A DNA stretch of 14,432 nt, taken from assembly GCA_027483745.1 (NCBI GenBank), contig JAIXTZ010000020.1, positions 1-14,432 on the forward strand, written 5' to 3'. The stretch is from Lysobacteraceae bacterium (GTDB lineage Bacteria > Pseudomonadota > Gammaproteobacteria > Xanthomonadales > Xanthomonadaceae). This document shows positions 1-6,155 of the stretch, one piece after another. The position numbers were made by a program, and so were the translations under genes. How positions within the stretch are numbered: the stretch's first letter is position 1; every line of letters begins with the position of its first letter. Below the pieces are notes generated by a model. The model was not told where the DNA came from, did not search any database, and saw only the letters and a program-made list of their open reading frames with translations.

Positions 1-495
1 CTGAAGCTCGCCTCGGGCTTCTGCCCGGTCGAAGCCCTGCGCACCGCCGGCGTCAACGTGGCCATCGGCACCGACGGCTGCGCCAGCAACAACGACCTCG
101 ACATGTTCGAGGAAACCCGTCACGCCGCGCTGCTGGCCAAGGCCGTCGCCGGCCATGCCCCGGCGCTCGATGCCGCCTCCGCGCTCGAGGCCGCGACGCT
201 TGCCGGCGCCAAGGCGCTCGGCCGCGAGGAGGAGATCGGCTCGATCGAAGCGGGCAAGCAGGCCGATTTGGCGCTCGTCGACCTCAGCGAACTCGAACTG
301 CAGCCCTGCTACCACGTGATCTCGCACCTGATCTATGTCGCCACCCGCCACCAGGTCAGCGATGTCTGGATCGCCGGGCGACCGAAGCTTCGTGATCGCC
401 GGCTGATCGACATCGACGCGGATGCGCTGAAGGCGAAGGCCAAGCAGTGGTCGCGCCGCATCGCCGACATCCCGCGCCCCGGAGCCCAGCCATGA
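1..495 (+). CDS. mtaD: MTA/SAH deaminase-type amidohydrolase (TRZ/ATZ family), C-terminal part
   Basis: The reading frame is open from base 1, so the start lies outside the window; about 164 residues remain. The fragment is the C-terminal part of a metal-dependent amidohydrolase of the TRZ/ATZ/MtaD group. It has the GTDG motif (window residues 23-26) carrying the conserved metal/catalytic Asp, then [10 protein letters not shown] and the closing [15 protein letters not shown] segment typical of the composite domain that ends this family. The family deaminates 5'-methylthioadenosine and S-adenosylhomocysteine to the inosine forms in the cytoplasm. The stop codon overlaps the ubiG start by 4 bp (ATGA), so the two are translationally coupled. 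The pairing with ubiG makes sense because UbiG produces S-adenosylhomocysteine. MtaD is the best call from family and context; another TRZ/ATZ substrate cannot be excluded from the C-terminus alone. Confidence 0.85.
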   Translation: MKLASGFCPVEALRTAGVNVAIGTDGCASNNDLDMFEETRHAALLAKAVAGHAPALDAASALEAATLAGAKALGREEEIGSIEAGKQADLALVDLSELELQPCYHVISHLIYVATRHQVSDVWIAGRPKLRDRRLIDIDADALKAKAKQWSRRIADIPRPGAQP

Positions 496-1223
496 GCGGC
501 TCGTCGGCAACGGCGAACGTCAATCCCGCGGAAGTGGCGAAGTTCTCCGCGCTGGCCAACCGCTGGTGGGACCCGGACGGCCCGCAGGCGCCCTTGCACG
601 TGCTGAATCCCGCGCGGCTCGGCTATGTGTCGGCGCGCCAGTCGCTGCGCGGCGCCCGCGTGCTCGACGTCGGCTGCGGCGGAGGCCTGCTCAGCGAGGC
701 CATGGCCCGCGAGGGCGCCCGCGTCCTCGGGCTCGACCTTTCGCCCGAGCTGATCGACATCGCCAAGCTGCACCGCTTGGAATCGACGCAGGGCGGGGCG
801 ATCCTCGACCTCGACTACCGCGTGCAGGCGGTCGAAGCACTCGCCGATGCGGAACCGGGGACCTTCGACGCGATCACCTGCATGGAAATGCTCGAGCACG
901 TGCCGGAACCGGGCAGCATCCTCGAGGCCTGCGCGCGGCTGCTCAAGCCCGGCGGACGCCTGTTCGTCTCCACCATCAACCGCACGCCGGCGGCCTTCGC
1001 GTTCGCCATCGTCGGGGCGGAGTACATCGCTGGCCTGCTGGCGAAGGGCACCCACGACTACCGCAGCTTCATCAAGCCTTCTGAAATCACGCGCGTGCTC
1101 CGCGCCGTGGGCCTCGAGGTCGAGGACGCGAGCGGCCTGCACTACGACCCGCTGCGGAAGACCGCCAAGGTCGCGCCGGGGACGCAAGTGAACTACCTCC
1201 TGTCCGCACGGAAGCCCGGATGA
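492..1223 (+). CDS. ubiG: UbiG, ubiquinone biosynthesis O-methyltransferase
   Basis: A 243-residue class I SAM-dependent methyltransferase. UbiG performs both O-methylations of ubiquinone synthesis (2-polyprenyl-6-hydroxyphenol and the later demethylubiquinol step) in the membrane-associated Ubi complex. Visible signs: the N-terminal [18 protein letters not shown] segment, characteristic of UbiG; SAM motif [10 protein letters not shown] at residues 57-65; the acidic LDLSPELID motif II region; and [11 protein letters not shown] followed by [14 protein letters not shown], all in family order. The length matches E. coli UbiG (about 240). The ATG at 492 is chosen over an in-frame upstream ATG at 447 because it overlaps the mtaD stop as ATGA and puts the UbiG N-terminus at residue 1. 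Its own stop overlaps the next start by 4 bp. It is confidently identified. Confidence 0.94.
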   Translation: MSGSSATANVNPAEVAKFSALANRWWDPDGPQAPLHVLNPARLGYVSARQSLRGARVLDVGCGGGLLSEAMAREGARVLGLDLSPELIDIAKLHRLESTQGGAILDLDYRVQAVEALADAEPGTFDAITCMEMLEHVPEPGSILEACARLLKPGGRLFVSTINRTPAAFAFAIVGAEYIAGLLAKGTHDYRSFIKPSEITRVLRAVGLEVEDASGLHYDPLRKTAKVAPGTQVNYLLSARKPG

Positions 1224-1882
1224 CGTTCCGCGCCGTTCTGTTCGACCTCGATGGCACCCTCGCCGACACCGCGCCCGACCTCATCGCCGCGGTGAACCGC
1301 ATCCTCGTCGAGGAATCGCGGCCGCCACTGCCGGACTCGGCGCTGCGACCGCTGGTCTCGAAAGGCGGCCGGGCCCTGTTGGCCCGCGCCTTCCCCGACC
1401 TGGGCGAAGACGCGCGCGAGCCGCTGCTGCCGCGTTTCCTCGCCGCTTACGCCGAAGCCCTCGCGGTCCACACCCGGCCGTTCGAAGGCATCGAGTCTCT
1501 GCTCGCTGACATCGAAGCCCGCGCTTGGCCGTGGGGCATCGTCACCAACAAGCCGGAAGGCCTCGCGGTCGGCGTGGTGGCGGGCCTGGGCTGGTCGACG
1601 CGCTCGAAGACCCTGGTGGGCGGCGACACCTTGCCGGTCCGCAAGCCCGCGCCCGAACCGCTCTGGCTGGCCGCCTCGCAGCTCGGTGTTCCTCCCGAGG
1701 CCTGCCTCTACGTCGGCGACGATGCGCGCGACGTCGAAGCGGCGAAGGCGGCGGGCATGCCCAGCGTCGCTGCGCTGTGGGGCTATCGCGAAGCGCACGA
1801 AGACCCGCGCACTTGGGGCGCGACGGTCGATTGCCTCGACGCCGAAGCCCTCCGCCGTTGGCTGGGCGGGCAGGGCGCATGA
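1220..1882 (+). CDS. gph: HAD phosphatase, Gph-like; context and sequence suggest MupP (MurNAc-6-phosphate phosphatase)
   Basis: A 220-residue HAD-superfamily phosphatase with a C1 cap. Motif I FDLDGT has the nucleophile D9 and acid/base D11. Motif II is VTNKP (T109), the catalytic lysine is K142 in VRKPAPEP, and motif IV is VGDDARD (D167/D168). Automated annotation would call it phosphoglycolate phosphatase, which removes the 2-phosphoglycolate made in DNA repair. However, the position directly after mtaD-ubiG is that of mupP in Pseudomonas, whose product dephosphorylates MurNAc-6-phosphate in peptidoglycan recycling. Segments such as WGIVTNKP and [14 protein letters not shown] also resemble what I recall of MupP. 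Start and stop are both in 4-bp ATGA overlaps with the neighbours. The fold is certain; the substrate is inferred. Confidence 0.9.
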   Translation: MTFRAVLFDLDGTLADTAPDLIAAVNRILVEESRPPLPDSALRPLVSKGGRALLARAFPDLGEDAREPLLPRFLAAYAEALAVHTRPFEGIESLLADIEARAWPWGIVTNKPEGLAVGVVAGLGWSTRSKTLVGGDTLPVRKPAPEPLWLAASQLGVPPEACLYVGDDARDVEAAKAAGMPSVAALWGYREAHEDPRTWGATVDCLDAEALRRWLGGQGA

Positions 1883-2697
1883 CTCCCGCGTCGCTCGACG
1901 AAGGGTTGCGTGCCGCTTTCGGCAAGGCCGAAGCCCGGGAGCCGATCCACCGCGCCGCCGCCGGTTTCGTGCCGATGGAATCGCGCGCCGTGTTCATGGC
2001 TTGGGTGGCCCTGCTCGAGGAACTGCGGGAGTGCGTGTTCGAGCTCTCGGACCCTCGCGTCACGGCGGTGAAGTCGGGATGGTGGGCCGAGGAACTCGAT
2101 GGGGTCGCCCGTGGCGCGGCGCGGCACCCACTCACCCGCGCGCTCGTGCGCAGCGGCGGCCCTTGGGGCGGCGTCGGCGGTGCGCTGCTCGCCGTGGCAA
2201 GCGACGACGCGCCAGCGGCTGATCTCGAAGGCGCCATCACTGCCCTTCGCCCGCTCGCCGAGGCACTGGTCCGCGTCGAAGCCCGCCTGTTCGGCGCCGA
2301 AGCCAACATCGAGGCTCCGGCCCGCAGCCTCGCCGTGCACTGGCTGCGGCTTCGGCTTGAGCGCGGTCTCGAGGCGAGCGACCGCGGCCGCGTACCACTG
2401 GTGATGTTTGCCCGGCATGGCCTCCGCCGTGACCAACTGGCCGCTACGGAGGCTGACGCCCTTCGTCGTGACTGGGCGAGGCAGTTGCACGACGCCTTGC
2501 CCGCCACGCCGCCGCAGGGTTGGGCCTATCCCCGCCTGATCGGCTTGCACACCGATCGCCGCGCGCTCCGGTGCGCTGCCGAAGGTCGGGGCCCGTCGCG
2601 CGGCATCACCACGGGTTTCCTCGAGGTCTGGCAGGCGTGGCGTTGCGCTCGCAACGCTGCATTGCGGGCCCATCCTCCGGCCACCCACACGACTTGA
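1879..2697 (+). CDS. Squalene/phytoene synthase family protein, probably non-catalytic
   Basis: A 272-residue, mostly helical, Arg- and Ala-rich protein of the squalene/phytoene synthase fold. The recognisable block is residues ~45-85: VFELSDPRVTAVKSGWWAEEL then RHPLTRALV, matching the usual W-W-x-(D/E)-E-L segment plus HP-x-x-RAL of the short bacterial members, which also resemble the mitochondrial complex I factor NDUFAF6. The C-terminal LEVWQAWRCARNAAL also fits these proteins. I do not see the two Asp-rich DxxxD motifs that bind the diphosphate magnesium ions in true phytoene or squalene synthases, so prenyl condensation activity is doubtful. It is the last gene of the mtaD-ubiG-gph set, with an ATGA overlap at its start. 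A hopanoid or carotenoid role is not supported by any neighbour here. Confidence 0.78.
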   Translation: MTPASLDEGLRAAFGKAEAREPIHRAAAGFVPMESRAVFMAWVALLEELRECVFELSDPRVTAVKSGWWAEELDGVARGAARHPLTRALVRSGGPWGGVGGALLAVASDDAPAADLEGAITALRPLAEALVRVEARLFGAEANIEAPARSLAVHWLRLRLERGLEASDRGRVPLVMFARHGLRRDQLAATEADALRRDWARQLHDALPATPPQGWAYPRLIGLHTDRRALRCAAEGRGPSRGITTGFLEVWQAWRCARNAALRAHPPATHTT

Positions 2698-2711
2698 CGT
2701 ACGCTGCACCC

Positions 2712-2728
2712 GCACCCACTTAGGGTGC
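2712..2728. promoter_or_regulatory. GC-rich inverted repeat between the first operon and folE2
   Basis: GCACCC at 2712-2717 and GGGTGC at 2723-2728 form a perfect 6-bp stem with a 5-base ACTTA loop. It lies 15 bp after the stop of the phytoene-synthase-like gene and 24 bp before the folE2 ATG. There is no clean T-tract after it, so it is a poor intrinsic terminator. It could be a weak terminator for the upstream operon, a hairpin in the folE2 leader or an operator. No ribosome binding site stands out before folE2. No Zur-like AT-rich palindrome is seen here, although folE2 is zinc-controlled in some bacteria. Confidence 0.3.
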
Positions 2729-2752
2729 CTGCCTTTACCGACCGGACCCCCC

Positions 2753-3706
2753 ATGTCCCCGACCCGCGAAAACGTCGTCCGCATCATGCCGGACATCGCC
2801 AACGACGCCCGACCCTCGACGGCCGGCCAGCTCGCCTGGGTGGGCATGGGCGAGATCGAAGCCCCCGTCCGCGTTGCCACTGCTGGCGCCGAGTCGGTCG
2901 CCGTACCGGCCCGCATCAAGGCCTTCGTCAACCTGCATCGCGCCGACGTGCGCGGCATCCACATGTCGCGCCTGTACCTGCACCTCGACCGCCATCTGGC
3001 CGCCGAGCCCCTGAGTGCGAACAGCCTGCGTCGACTGCTGCGCGATTTCCTCGATTCGCATGCCGACTTGTCGGATCGCGCGATGGTCGAACTCCGTTTC
3101 GACCACCTGCTGCGCCGCAAGGCGCTGGTCAGCGACAACACCGGCTGGAAGGCCTATCCGGTGACCCTCGTCGCCACCCTCGACCGGGCGGGTTTCGAGC
3201 TCGAGCTCGGCGTGCAGGTGGCGTATTCGAGCACCTGCCCGTGCTCGGCGGCCTTGGCGCGGCAGCTCATCCAGGAACAGTTCCGCAACGACTTCGCCGC
3301 CAGTGGGACGGTCGATGCCGATGCGGTGCTGCGTTGGCTCGGTTCGGAACAGGGCATCGTCGCGACGCCGCACAGCCAGCGCAGCCACGCTGACGTCAAG
3401 GTGCGGCTGGCATCGGGCGTCAGCGAGCTGCCGATCGTCGACCTCGTCGACCGCATCGAAGGCGCGCTCAAGACCCCCGTGCAGACCGCCGTCAAGCGCG
3501 AGGACGAGCAGGCCTTCGCCCGCCTCAACGGCCAGAACCTGATGTTCTGCGAGGACGCCGCTCGCCGGATGCAGTCGGCCCTGCAGGCTGACGAGCGCAT
3601 CGCCGACTTCTGGCTGCGCGCCTCGCATTTCGAGAGCCTCCACGCCCACGATGCCGTTGCGGTGGCCGTGAAGGGCGTCGAGGGCGGCTACGGCCCCCGC
3701 GGCTGA
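2753..3706 (+). CDS. folE2: GTP cyclohydrolase FolE2 (type IB)
   Basis: A 317-residue GTP cyclohydrolase IB, which converts GTP to 7,8-dihydroneopterin triphosphate, the first step of tetrahydrofolate synthesis. Diagnostic segments in order: a VGMGEIEAPVR strand near residue 30; RGIHMSRLY near residue 65; the active-site YSSTCPCS (Y158 to S165, with metal-binding/catalytic Cys at C162 or C164); HSQRSHADVKVR; and KREDEQAFARLNGQNLMFCEDAARR. These separate it from the unrelated zinc-only FolE (type IA), because FolE2 works with several divalent metals. Length is near the family norm. The ATG at 2753 gives the expected N-terminus, though only C-rich sequence precedes it and no good Shine-Dalgarno is visible. 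It is 55 bp from the preceding gene, so it may be cotranscribed or use its own promoter. Confidence 0.94.
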   Translation: MSPTRENVVRIMPDIANDARPSTAGQLAWVGMGEIEAPVRVATAGAESVAVPARIKAFVNLHRADVRGIHMSRLYLHLDRHLAAEPLSANSLRRLLRDFLDSHADLSDRAMVELRFDHLLRRKALVSDNTGWKAYPVTLVATLDRAGFELELGVQVAYSSTCPCSAALARQLIQEQFRNDFAASGTVDADAVLRWLGSEQGIVATPHSQRSHADVKVRLASGVSELPIVDLVDRIEGALKTPVQTAVKREDEQAFARLNGQNLMFCEDAARRMQSALQADERIADFWLRASHFESLHAHDAVAVAVKGVEGGYGPRG

Positions 3707-3722
3707 GGTTCGCGCGGGAAAA

Positions 3723-3752
3723 CGACCCGGGTCGCCTCAGGGCACCGGGTCG
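3723..3752. terminator. Possible bidirectional hairpin between folE2 and yidD
   Basis: CGACCCGGGTCG at 3723-3734 is a perfect 12-bp palindrome. Its left half also pairs with CCGGGTCG at 3745-3752, giving an alternative 8-bp stem. It sits at the junction of the convergent genes folE2 and yidD and extends into the last codons of yidD. No T-tract follows on either strand, so this is a terminator-like structure at best; it may act through pausing or Rho. Confidence 0.3.
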
Positions 3753-3946
3753 ATCCCCCCCGGATGCAGCGGGTGGCAGCGGCAGACGCGCTTCGTGCCC
3801 AACCACACCCCCTTGGCGGTGCCGTGCTTCTGCACCGCCTCGTACATGTACATGGAGCACGTGGGGTGGAAGCGGCAGTGCTGGCCCAGCAACGGGCTGA
3901 TAAAGCGCTTGTAGCCGCGCAGGCTGGCGAGGACGAGGCGCTTCAA
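3737..3946 (-). CDS. yidD: YidD, membrane protein insertion efficiency factor
   Basis: A 69-residue YidD (DUF37) protein, an amphipathic inner-membrane-associated factor that assists YidC-dependent insertion. The family blocks are present in order: an N-terminal amphipathic helix ending [10 protein letters not shown], then [14 protein letters not shown] with its conserved cysteines, then [20 protein letters not shown] and terminal DPVP. No ATG is available near the family N-terminus. I chose the TTG at 3946 because GGAAG lies 7 bases upstream and it matches the usual length of ~70-85. A longer in-frame reading to 4579 is antisense to the repetitive dksA tail and is rejected. In many bacteria yidD sits in the rpmH-rnpA-yidD-yidC cluster; here it stands alone, convergent with folE2 and divergent from the dksA-like gene. 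Confidence 0.86.
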   Translation of the reverse strand: MKRLVLASLRGYKRFISPLLGQHCRFHPTCSMYMYEAVQKHGTAKGVWLGTKRVCRCHPLHPGGIDPVP

Positions 3947-3971
3947 AATCGGACTTCCGCGAGGTCGCGGG

Positions 3972-4000
3972 TTGCCCCGCTGGGGCCGAAAGGCTATAAC
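3972..4000 (+). promoter_or_regulatory. Sigma-70-type promoter for the dksA-like gene
   Basis: TTGCCC at 3972-3977 (-35) and TATAAC at 3995-4000 (-10) are separated by exactly 17 bp. Transcription would start near 4007, giving a leader of about 30 bases before the GTG at 4038. That leaves room for the AGAGGA ribosome binding site at 4027-4032. The placement also shows that an in-frame ATG at 3972 cannot be the translation start of this transcript. Confidence 0.6.
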
Positions 4001-4020
4001 ACGCCGCCGCAACGGCTCAA
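3993..4020 (-). promoter_or_regulatory. Candidate yidD promoter overlapping the dksA-like promoter
   Basis: On the minus strand TTGAGC (plus 4015-4020) and TATAGC (plus 3993-3998) are 16 bp apart, and TGT just before the hexamer gives an extended -10. The -10 uses the same TATA bases as the plus-strand -10, so the two promoters are back to back and mutually exclusive for polymerase. The start would be near 3986, about 40 bases before the yidD TTG. Confidence 0.4.
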
Positions 4021-4037
4021 CGACCCAGAGGAACCTC

Positions 4038-4472
4038 GTGGCTGCCAAGAAACCCGCGAAAAAAGTTGCCAAGGCCCCGGCCAAGAAGAGCAGTGCGGTC
4101 GGAAAAGTGGCGAAGGCGGTCGGCAAGGTCGCCAGCGCGGTGAAGAAGGCGGTCTCGACCCCGGCGAAGAAGGCCCCCGCGAGCAAGGCGAAGCTAGCTC
4201 CCAAGGCCACCAAGCCGGTCGCGAAGTCGTCCAAGCCGGTCGCGAAGGCGCCGGCCAAGAAGGCTTCGAAGCCCGCAGCGGCCAAGCCCGCCCCGAAGGC
4301 CGCGCCCAAGGCGAAGCCCGCGGCGGTGAAGGCCGCTCCCAAGGCGGTCGTGAAGGCCACGGCGAAGCCCGTCGCCAAGCCCACGGTCAAGCCCGCCGCA
4401 GCCGCCAAGCCCGCTCCGTCCCCGGCGAAGTCGTCCGCCGTTGCCAAGGCGCCGGCCCCCGTCGTCAAGGCC
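4038..4472 (+). repeat. Lys/Ala/Pro low-complexity coding repeat
   Basis: This is the DNA for residues 1-145 of the DksA-like tail. Short AAG-GCC/GCG-CCG/CCC units recur in degenerate form. The clearest exact copy is a 17-bp direct repeat at 4210-4226 and 4231-4247, offset 21 bp and encoding KPVAK twice. Such tracts are prone to slippage, so tail length may vary between strains. The repeat also removes stop codons from other frames, producing long false open frames on both strands. Confidence 0.7.
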
Positions 4473-5057
4473 GAGCCGCCCACCAAGGCCACCCCGGCCA
4501 ACGCCTCCAAATCCACCACCCCCACGGCGACCCCGGCGAAGGCCGGCCCGCGTCCTGCGGACACGAAGCCGAGCGGCAATCGCGCTGGCTACGTCAAACC
4601 GGAACGTCCCCGTGAAGAACCGAAGCGACCCAATCAAGTGATCGAACGCGTCACCCTCCCGGCCGGCTACAAGCCGAACCCGAAGGAGGAGTACATGAAC
4701 TCCTTCCAGCTCGAGTACTTCCGCCAGAAGCTGCTGGGCTGGCGCCAGGAATTGGTGGAGGAATCGCAGCAGACCATCGAGAACCTCAAGGACGAAGTCC
4801 GCGACGTCGGCGACGAAGCCGAGCGCGCGACCCGCGAAACGGAGAACGCGCTCGAGCTCCGCACCCGCGATCGCTACCGGAAGCTGATCAACAAGATCGA
4901 CAGCACGCTGCGCCGCCTCGACGAAGGTGACTACGGCTTCTGCGTCGACACCGGCGAACCGATCGGCCTCGACCGCCTCGAAGCCCGCCCGACCGCCGAG
5001 CGCACGCTCGACGCGCAGGAGCGTTGGGAGCACCTGCAGAAGCAGATGGGCGACTGA
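4038..5057 (+). CDS. dksA: DksA-family RNA polymerase-binding protein with long histone-H1-like N-terminal tail
   Basis: A 339-residue protein from a GTG start, with AGAGGA six bases upstream and a promoter placed just before it. Residues 1-145 hold 38 lysines with no Asp, Glu or Arg, in AKK/KPA/KPVAK repeats like histone H1 or AlgP. Residues ~146-215 are a Pro-rich linker. The DksA core begins at EEYMNSFQ (217-224): coiled-coil helices, a tip D259-E-A-E262-R-A264, then [13 protein letters not shown] and DEGDYGFC. DksA inserts its coiled coil into the RNA polymerase secondary channel and, with ppGpp, controls rRNA and stress promoters. Three of four zinc-ligand cysteines are absent (C302/T305, T323/A326), as in zinc-independent DksA types. 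The tip has E262 where E. coli DksA has Asp74. The family is certain; whether it is the main DksA or a paralogue cannot be told. Confidence 0.93.
   Translation: MAAKKPAKKVAKAPAKKSSAVGKVAKAVGKVASAVKKAVSTPAKKAPASKAKLAPKATKPVAKSSKPVAKAPAKKASKPAAAKPAPKAAPKAKPAAVKAAPKAVVKATAKPVAKPTVKPAAAAKPAPSPAKSSAVAKAPAPVVKAEPPTKATPANASKSTTPTATPAKAGPRPADTKPSGNRAGYVKPERPREEPKRPNQVIERVTLPAGYKPNPKEEYMNSFQLEYFRQKLLGWRQELVEESQQTIENLKDEVRDVGDEAERATRETENALELRTRDRYRKLINKIDSTLRRLDEGDYGFCVDTGEPIGLDRLEARPTAERTLDAQERWEHLQKQMGD
4683..4697 (+). promoter_or_regulatory. Internal Shine-Dalgarno and ATG at the start of the DksA core
   Basis: AAGGAGG at 4683-4689 is a near-perfect anti-16S match, followed by a 5-base spacer and an in-frame ATG at 4695 (M220). 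Initiation there would give a 120-residue protein (4695-5057) that is the DksA core without the basic tail. The encoded residues KEEYMN are conserved in DksA proteins generally, so the match may be a by-product of codon choice. It is nonetheless far stronger than the site at the main GTG start. Confidence 0.45.
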
Positions 5058-5093
5058 TTCCGCGCTATTTCCTGAAAAACTAAATTCGAACCC

Positions 5094-5126
5094 CCCAGCC
5101 CCGTCTTTGCGGGGCTGGGTGCTTTT
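5094..5126 (+). terminator. Rho-independent terminator of the dksA-like gene
   Basis: CCCAGCCCCG (5094-5103) and CGGGGCTGGG (5110-5119) form a perfect 10-bp stem with a TCTTTG loop, followed by TGCTTTT. It lies 37 bases after the stop codon. In the opposite direction the T-tract is poor, so termination of the convergent LysR gene here would be weaker. Confidence 0.85.
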
Positions 5127-5169
5127 GCTGCCCTGAATCCGCATGGCGCGGGACGGGCGCCGACGATGC

Positions 5170-6057
5170 TCAATAAGTCCGCTTGACGTGTTCGATCAGG
5201 GCGCGAAGTTTGGGCGCGACATTGCGACGCTGCGGGAAGTAGAGGAAGAAGCCCGGGAACGGCGGAAGAAAGTCGTTGAGGAGGGGCACGAGTTCGCCCG
5301 CGTCGACGTACGGCCGGAAGGTCTCCTCGGTCGCGAAGGTGATGCCGCCGCCCGCGAGGGCCAGCCGCAGCATCAGACGCAAGTCGTTGGTGGTGACCTG
5401 GGGCTCCACGGCCACGTCGAAGGCCGTGCTGTTCTCGCTGAACTCCCAGCGATAGGGCGCGGCGTACGGCGACGGGCGCCAGCCGATGCAGCGATGCTGG
5501 AGCAGCTCGCGCGGGTGCGTCGGCGTGCCGTGCTTCGCTAGGTAAGCGGGGGCCGCGACGACCGCCTCGCGCTGGTCGCCGGTGAGCGGGACGGCCACCA
5601 TGTCCTGATCAATCGCGTCCCCCAACCGGATGCCGGCGTCGAATCCCGCGGCGACGATGTCGATCTCGTCATCGGTCACGGTCACGTCGAGGGTCACGCC
5701 GGGATGCTCGGCGGCGAACGACGCGATCAGCGGCCCGGAGAGGAAGCGCTCGGCGATGGACGTCACCGCGATGCGCAGAACGCCGCGCGGCGAGCGCTCC
5801 GCAGCGACGGCCTCCAGTGCCGCTGCGATGTCCGAGAACGGTTGGGACAGGGCGTCGCGCAGGCGCTCGCCGGCCTCGGTCAGTCGTACGGAGCGCGTGG
5901 TGCGCATCACCAGCGCGGCGCCGAAAGCGTCTTCGAGTCGGCGGATGCCTTGGCTCACCGCGGAGCGCGTCACGCCCAAGCGATCGGCGGCGGCGCGGAA
6001 GTTGCGTTCGTCCGAGACGGCGAGGAAGAGCGGCAACAGATTGAGATCGACGTTCAT
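5170..6057 (-). CDS. LysR-family transcriptional regulator
   Basis: A 295-residue LysR-type regulator. The winged helix-turn-helix is at residues ~5-65: LNLLPLFLAV, FRAAADRLGVTRSAVSQGIRRLE, then the wing and LTEAGERL. A periplasmic-binding-protein-like effector domain follows from ~90 to the end, with VLRIAVTSIAERF, a GFDAGIRLGD hinge region and ALAGGGITFATEE. The ATG at 6057 is chosen over an in-frame ATG at 6138 because LysR proteins start within a few residues of the first helix; only a weak ribosome binding site precedes it. It is divergent from the SDR gene across 98 bp, the classic arrangement for a LysR protein that controls its neighbour and itself. The inducer is unknown. It resembles the CrgA/AaeR-like branch, but I cannot be more precise. 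Confidence 0.92.
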   Translation of the reverse strand: MNVDLNLLPLFLAVSDERNFRAAADRLGVTRSAVSQGIRRLEDAFGAALVMRTTRSVRLTEAGERLRDALSQPFSDIAAALEAVAAERSPRGVLRIAVTSIAERFLSGPLIASFAAEHPGVTLDVTVTDDEIDIVAAGFDAGIRLGDAIDQDMVAVPLTGDQREAVVAAPAYLAKHGTPTHPRELLQHRCIGWRPSPYAAPYRWEFSENSTAFDVAVEPQVTTNDLRLMLRLALAGGGITFATEETFRPYVDAGELVPLLNDFLPPFPGFFLYFPQRRNVAPKLRALIEHVKRTY

Positions 6058-6078
6058 TGTCCAGCGCCGCTCATCATC

Positions 6079-6088
6079 ACGTCGACGT
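6079..6088. promoter_or_regulatory. Perfect 10-bp palindrome in the LysR/SDR intergenic region
   Basis: ACGTCGACGT is fully self-complementary. It lies 22 bp from the LysR start and 68 bp from the SDR start. It is a candidate operator for the LysR protein, although LysR sites usually have an interrupted T-N11-A dyad and this one is uninterrupted. No convincing -35/-10 pair was found in the intergenic region for either gene. Confidence 0.25.
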
Positions 6089-6155
6089 TTTCGGGGATAC
6101 CGCCCTTCATCGTTCTCGCCCACCTTTGCCGGACACACACGAAAGGAGTGTAGGC

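Noticed and set aside
2694..2726. TTGACG at 2694 as a -35 for a folE2 promoter
   Set aside because: No acceptable -10 lies 16-18 bp downstream; the nearest A/T-containing hexamer is at 21 bp and inside the inverted repeat.
3972..4037. Upstream ATG at 3972 as the start of the DksA-like protein
   Set aside because: It overlaps the -35 of the likely promoter, so it would not be on the transcript; the GTG at 4038 has the ribosome binding site and gives the typical MAAKKPAKK start.
4210..4247. The direct repeats in the dksA tail as a CRISPR-like or mobile-element repeat
   Set aside because: They are in-frame coding repeats (KPVAK) of varying spacing inside a low-complexity protein tail, with no spacers or cas genes.
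3947..4579. A long minus-strand open frame continuing yidD upstream to give a 280-residue Ala/Gly-rich protein
   Set aside because: It is antisense to the Lys/Ala/Pro repeat of the dksA-like gene, where stop codons are depleted in other frames. YidD proteins are ~70-85 residues and a good SD-TTG start exists at 3946.
4194..5144. A 316-residue minus-strand open frame opposite dksA, Gly/Leu/Arg repeats
   Set aside because: It mirrors the plus-strand repeat composition, has no family resemblance and spans the terminator at 5094-5126.
6057..6155. Longer starts for the LysR gene (6138) and the SDR gene (6057)
   Set aside because: Both extensions would overlap each other in the divergent control region; the family N-termini fit 6057 and 6156, and the SDR has AAGGAG before 6156.
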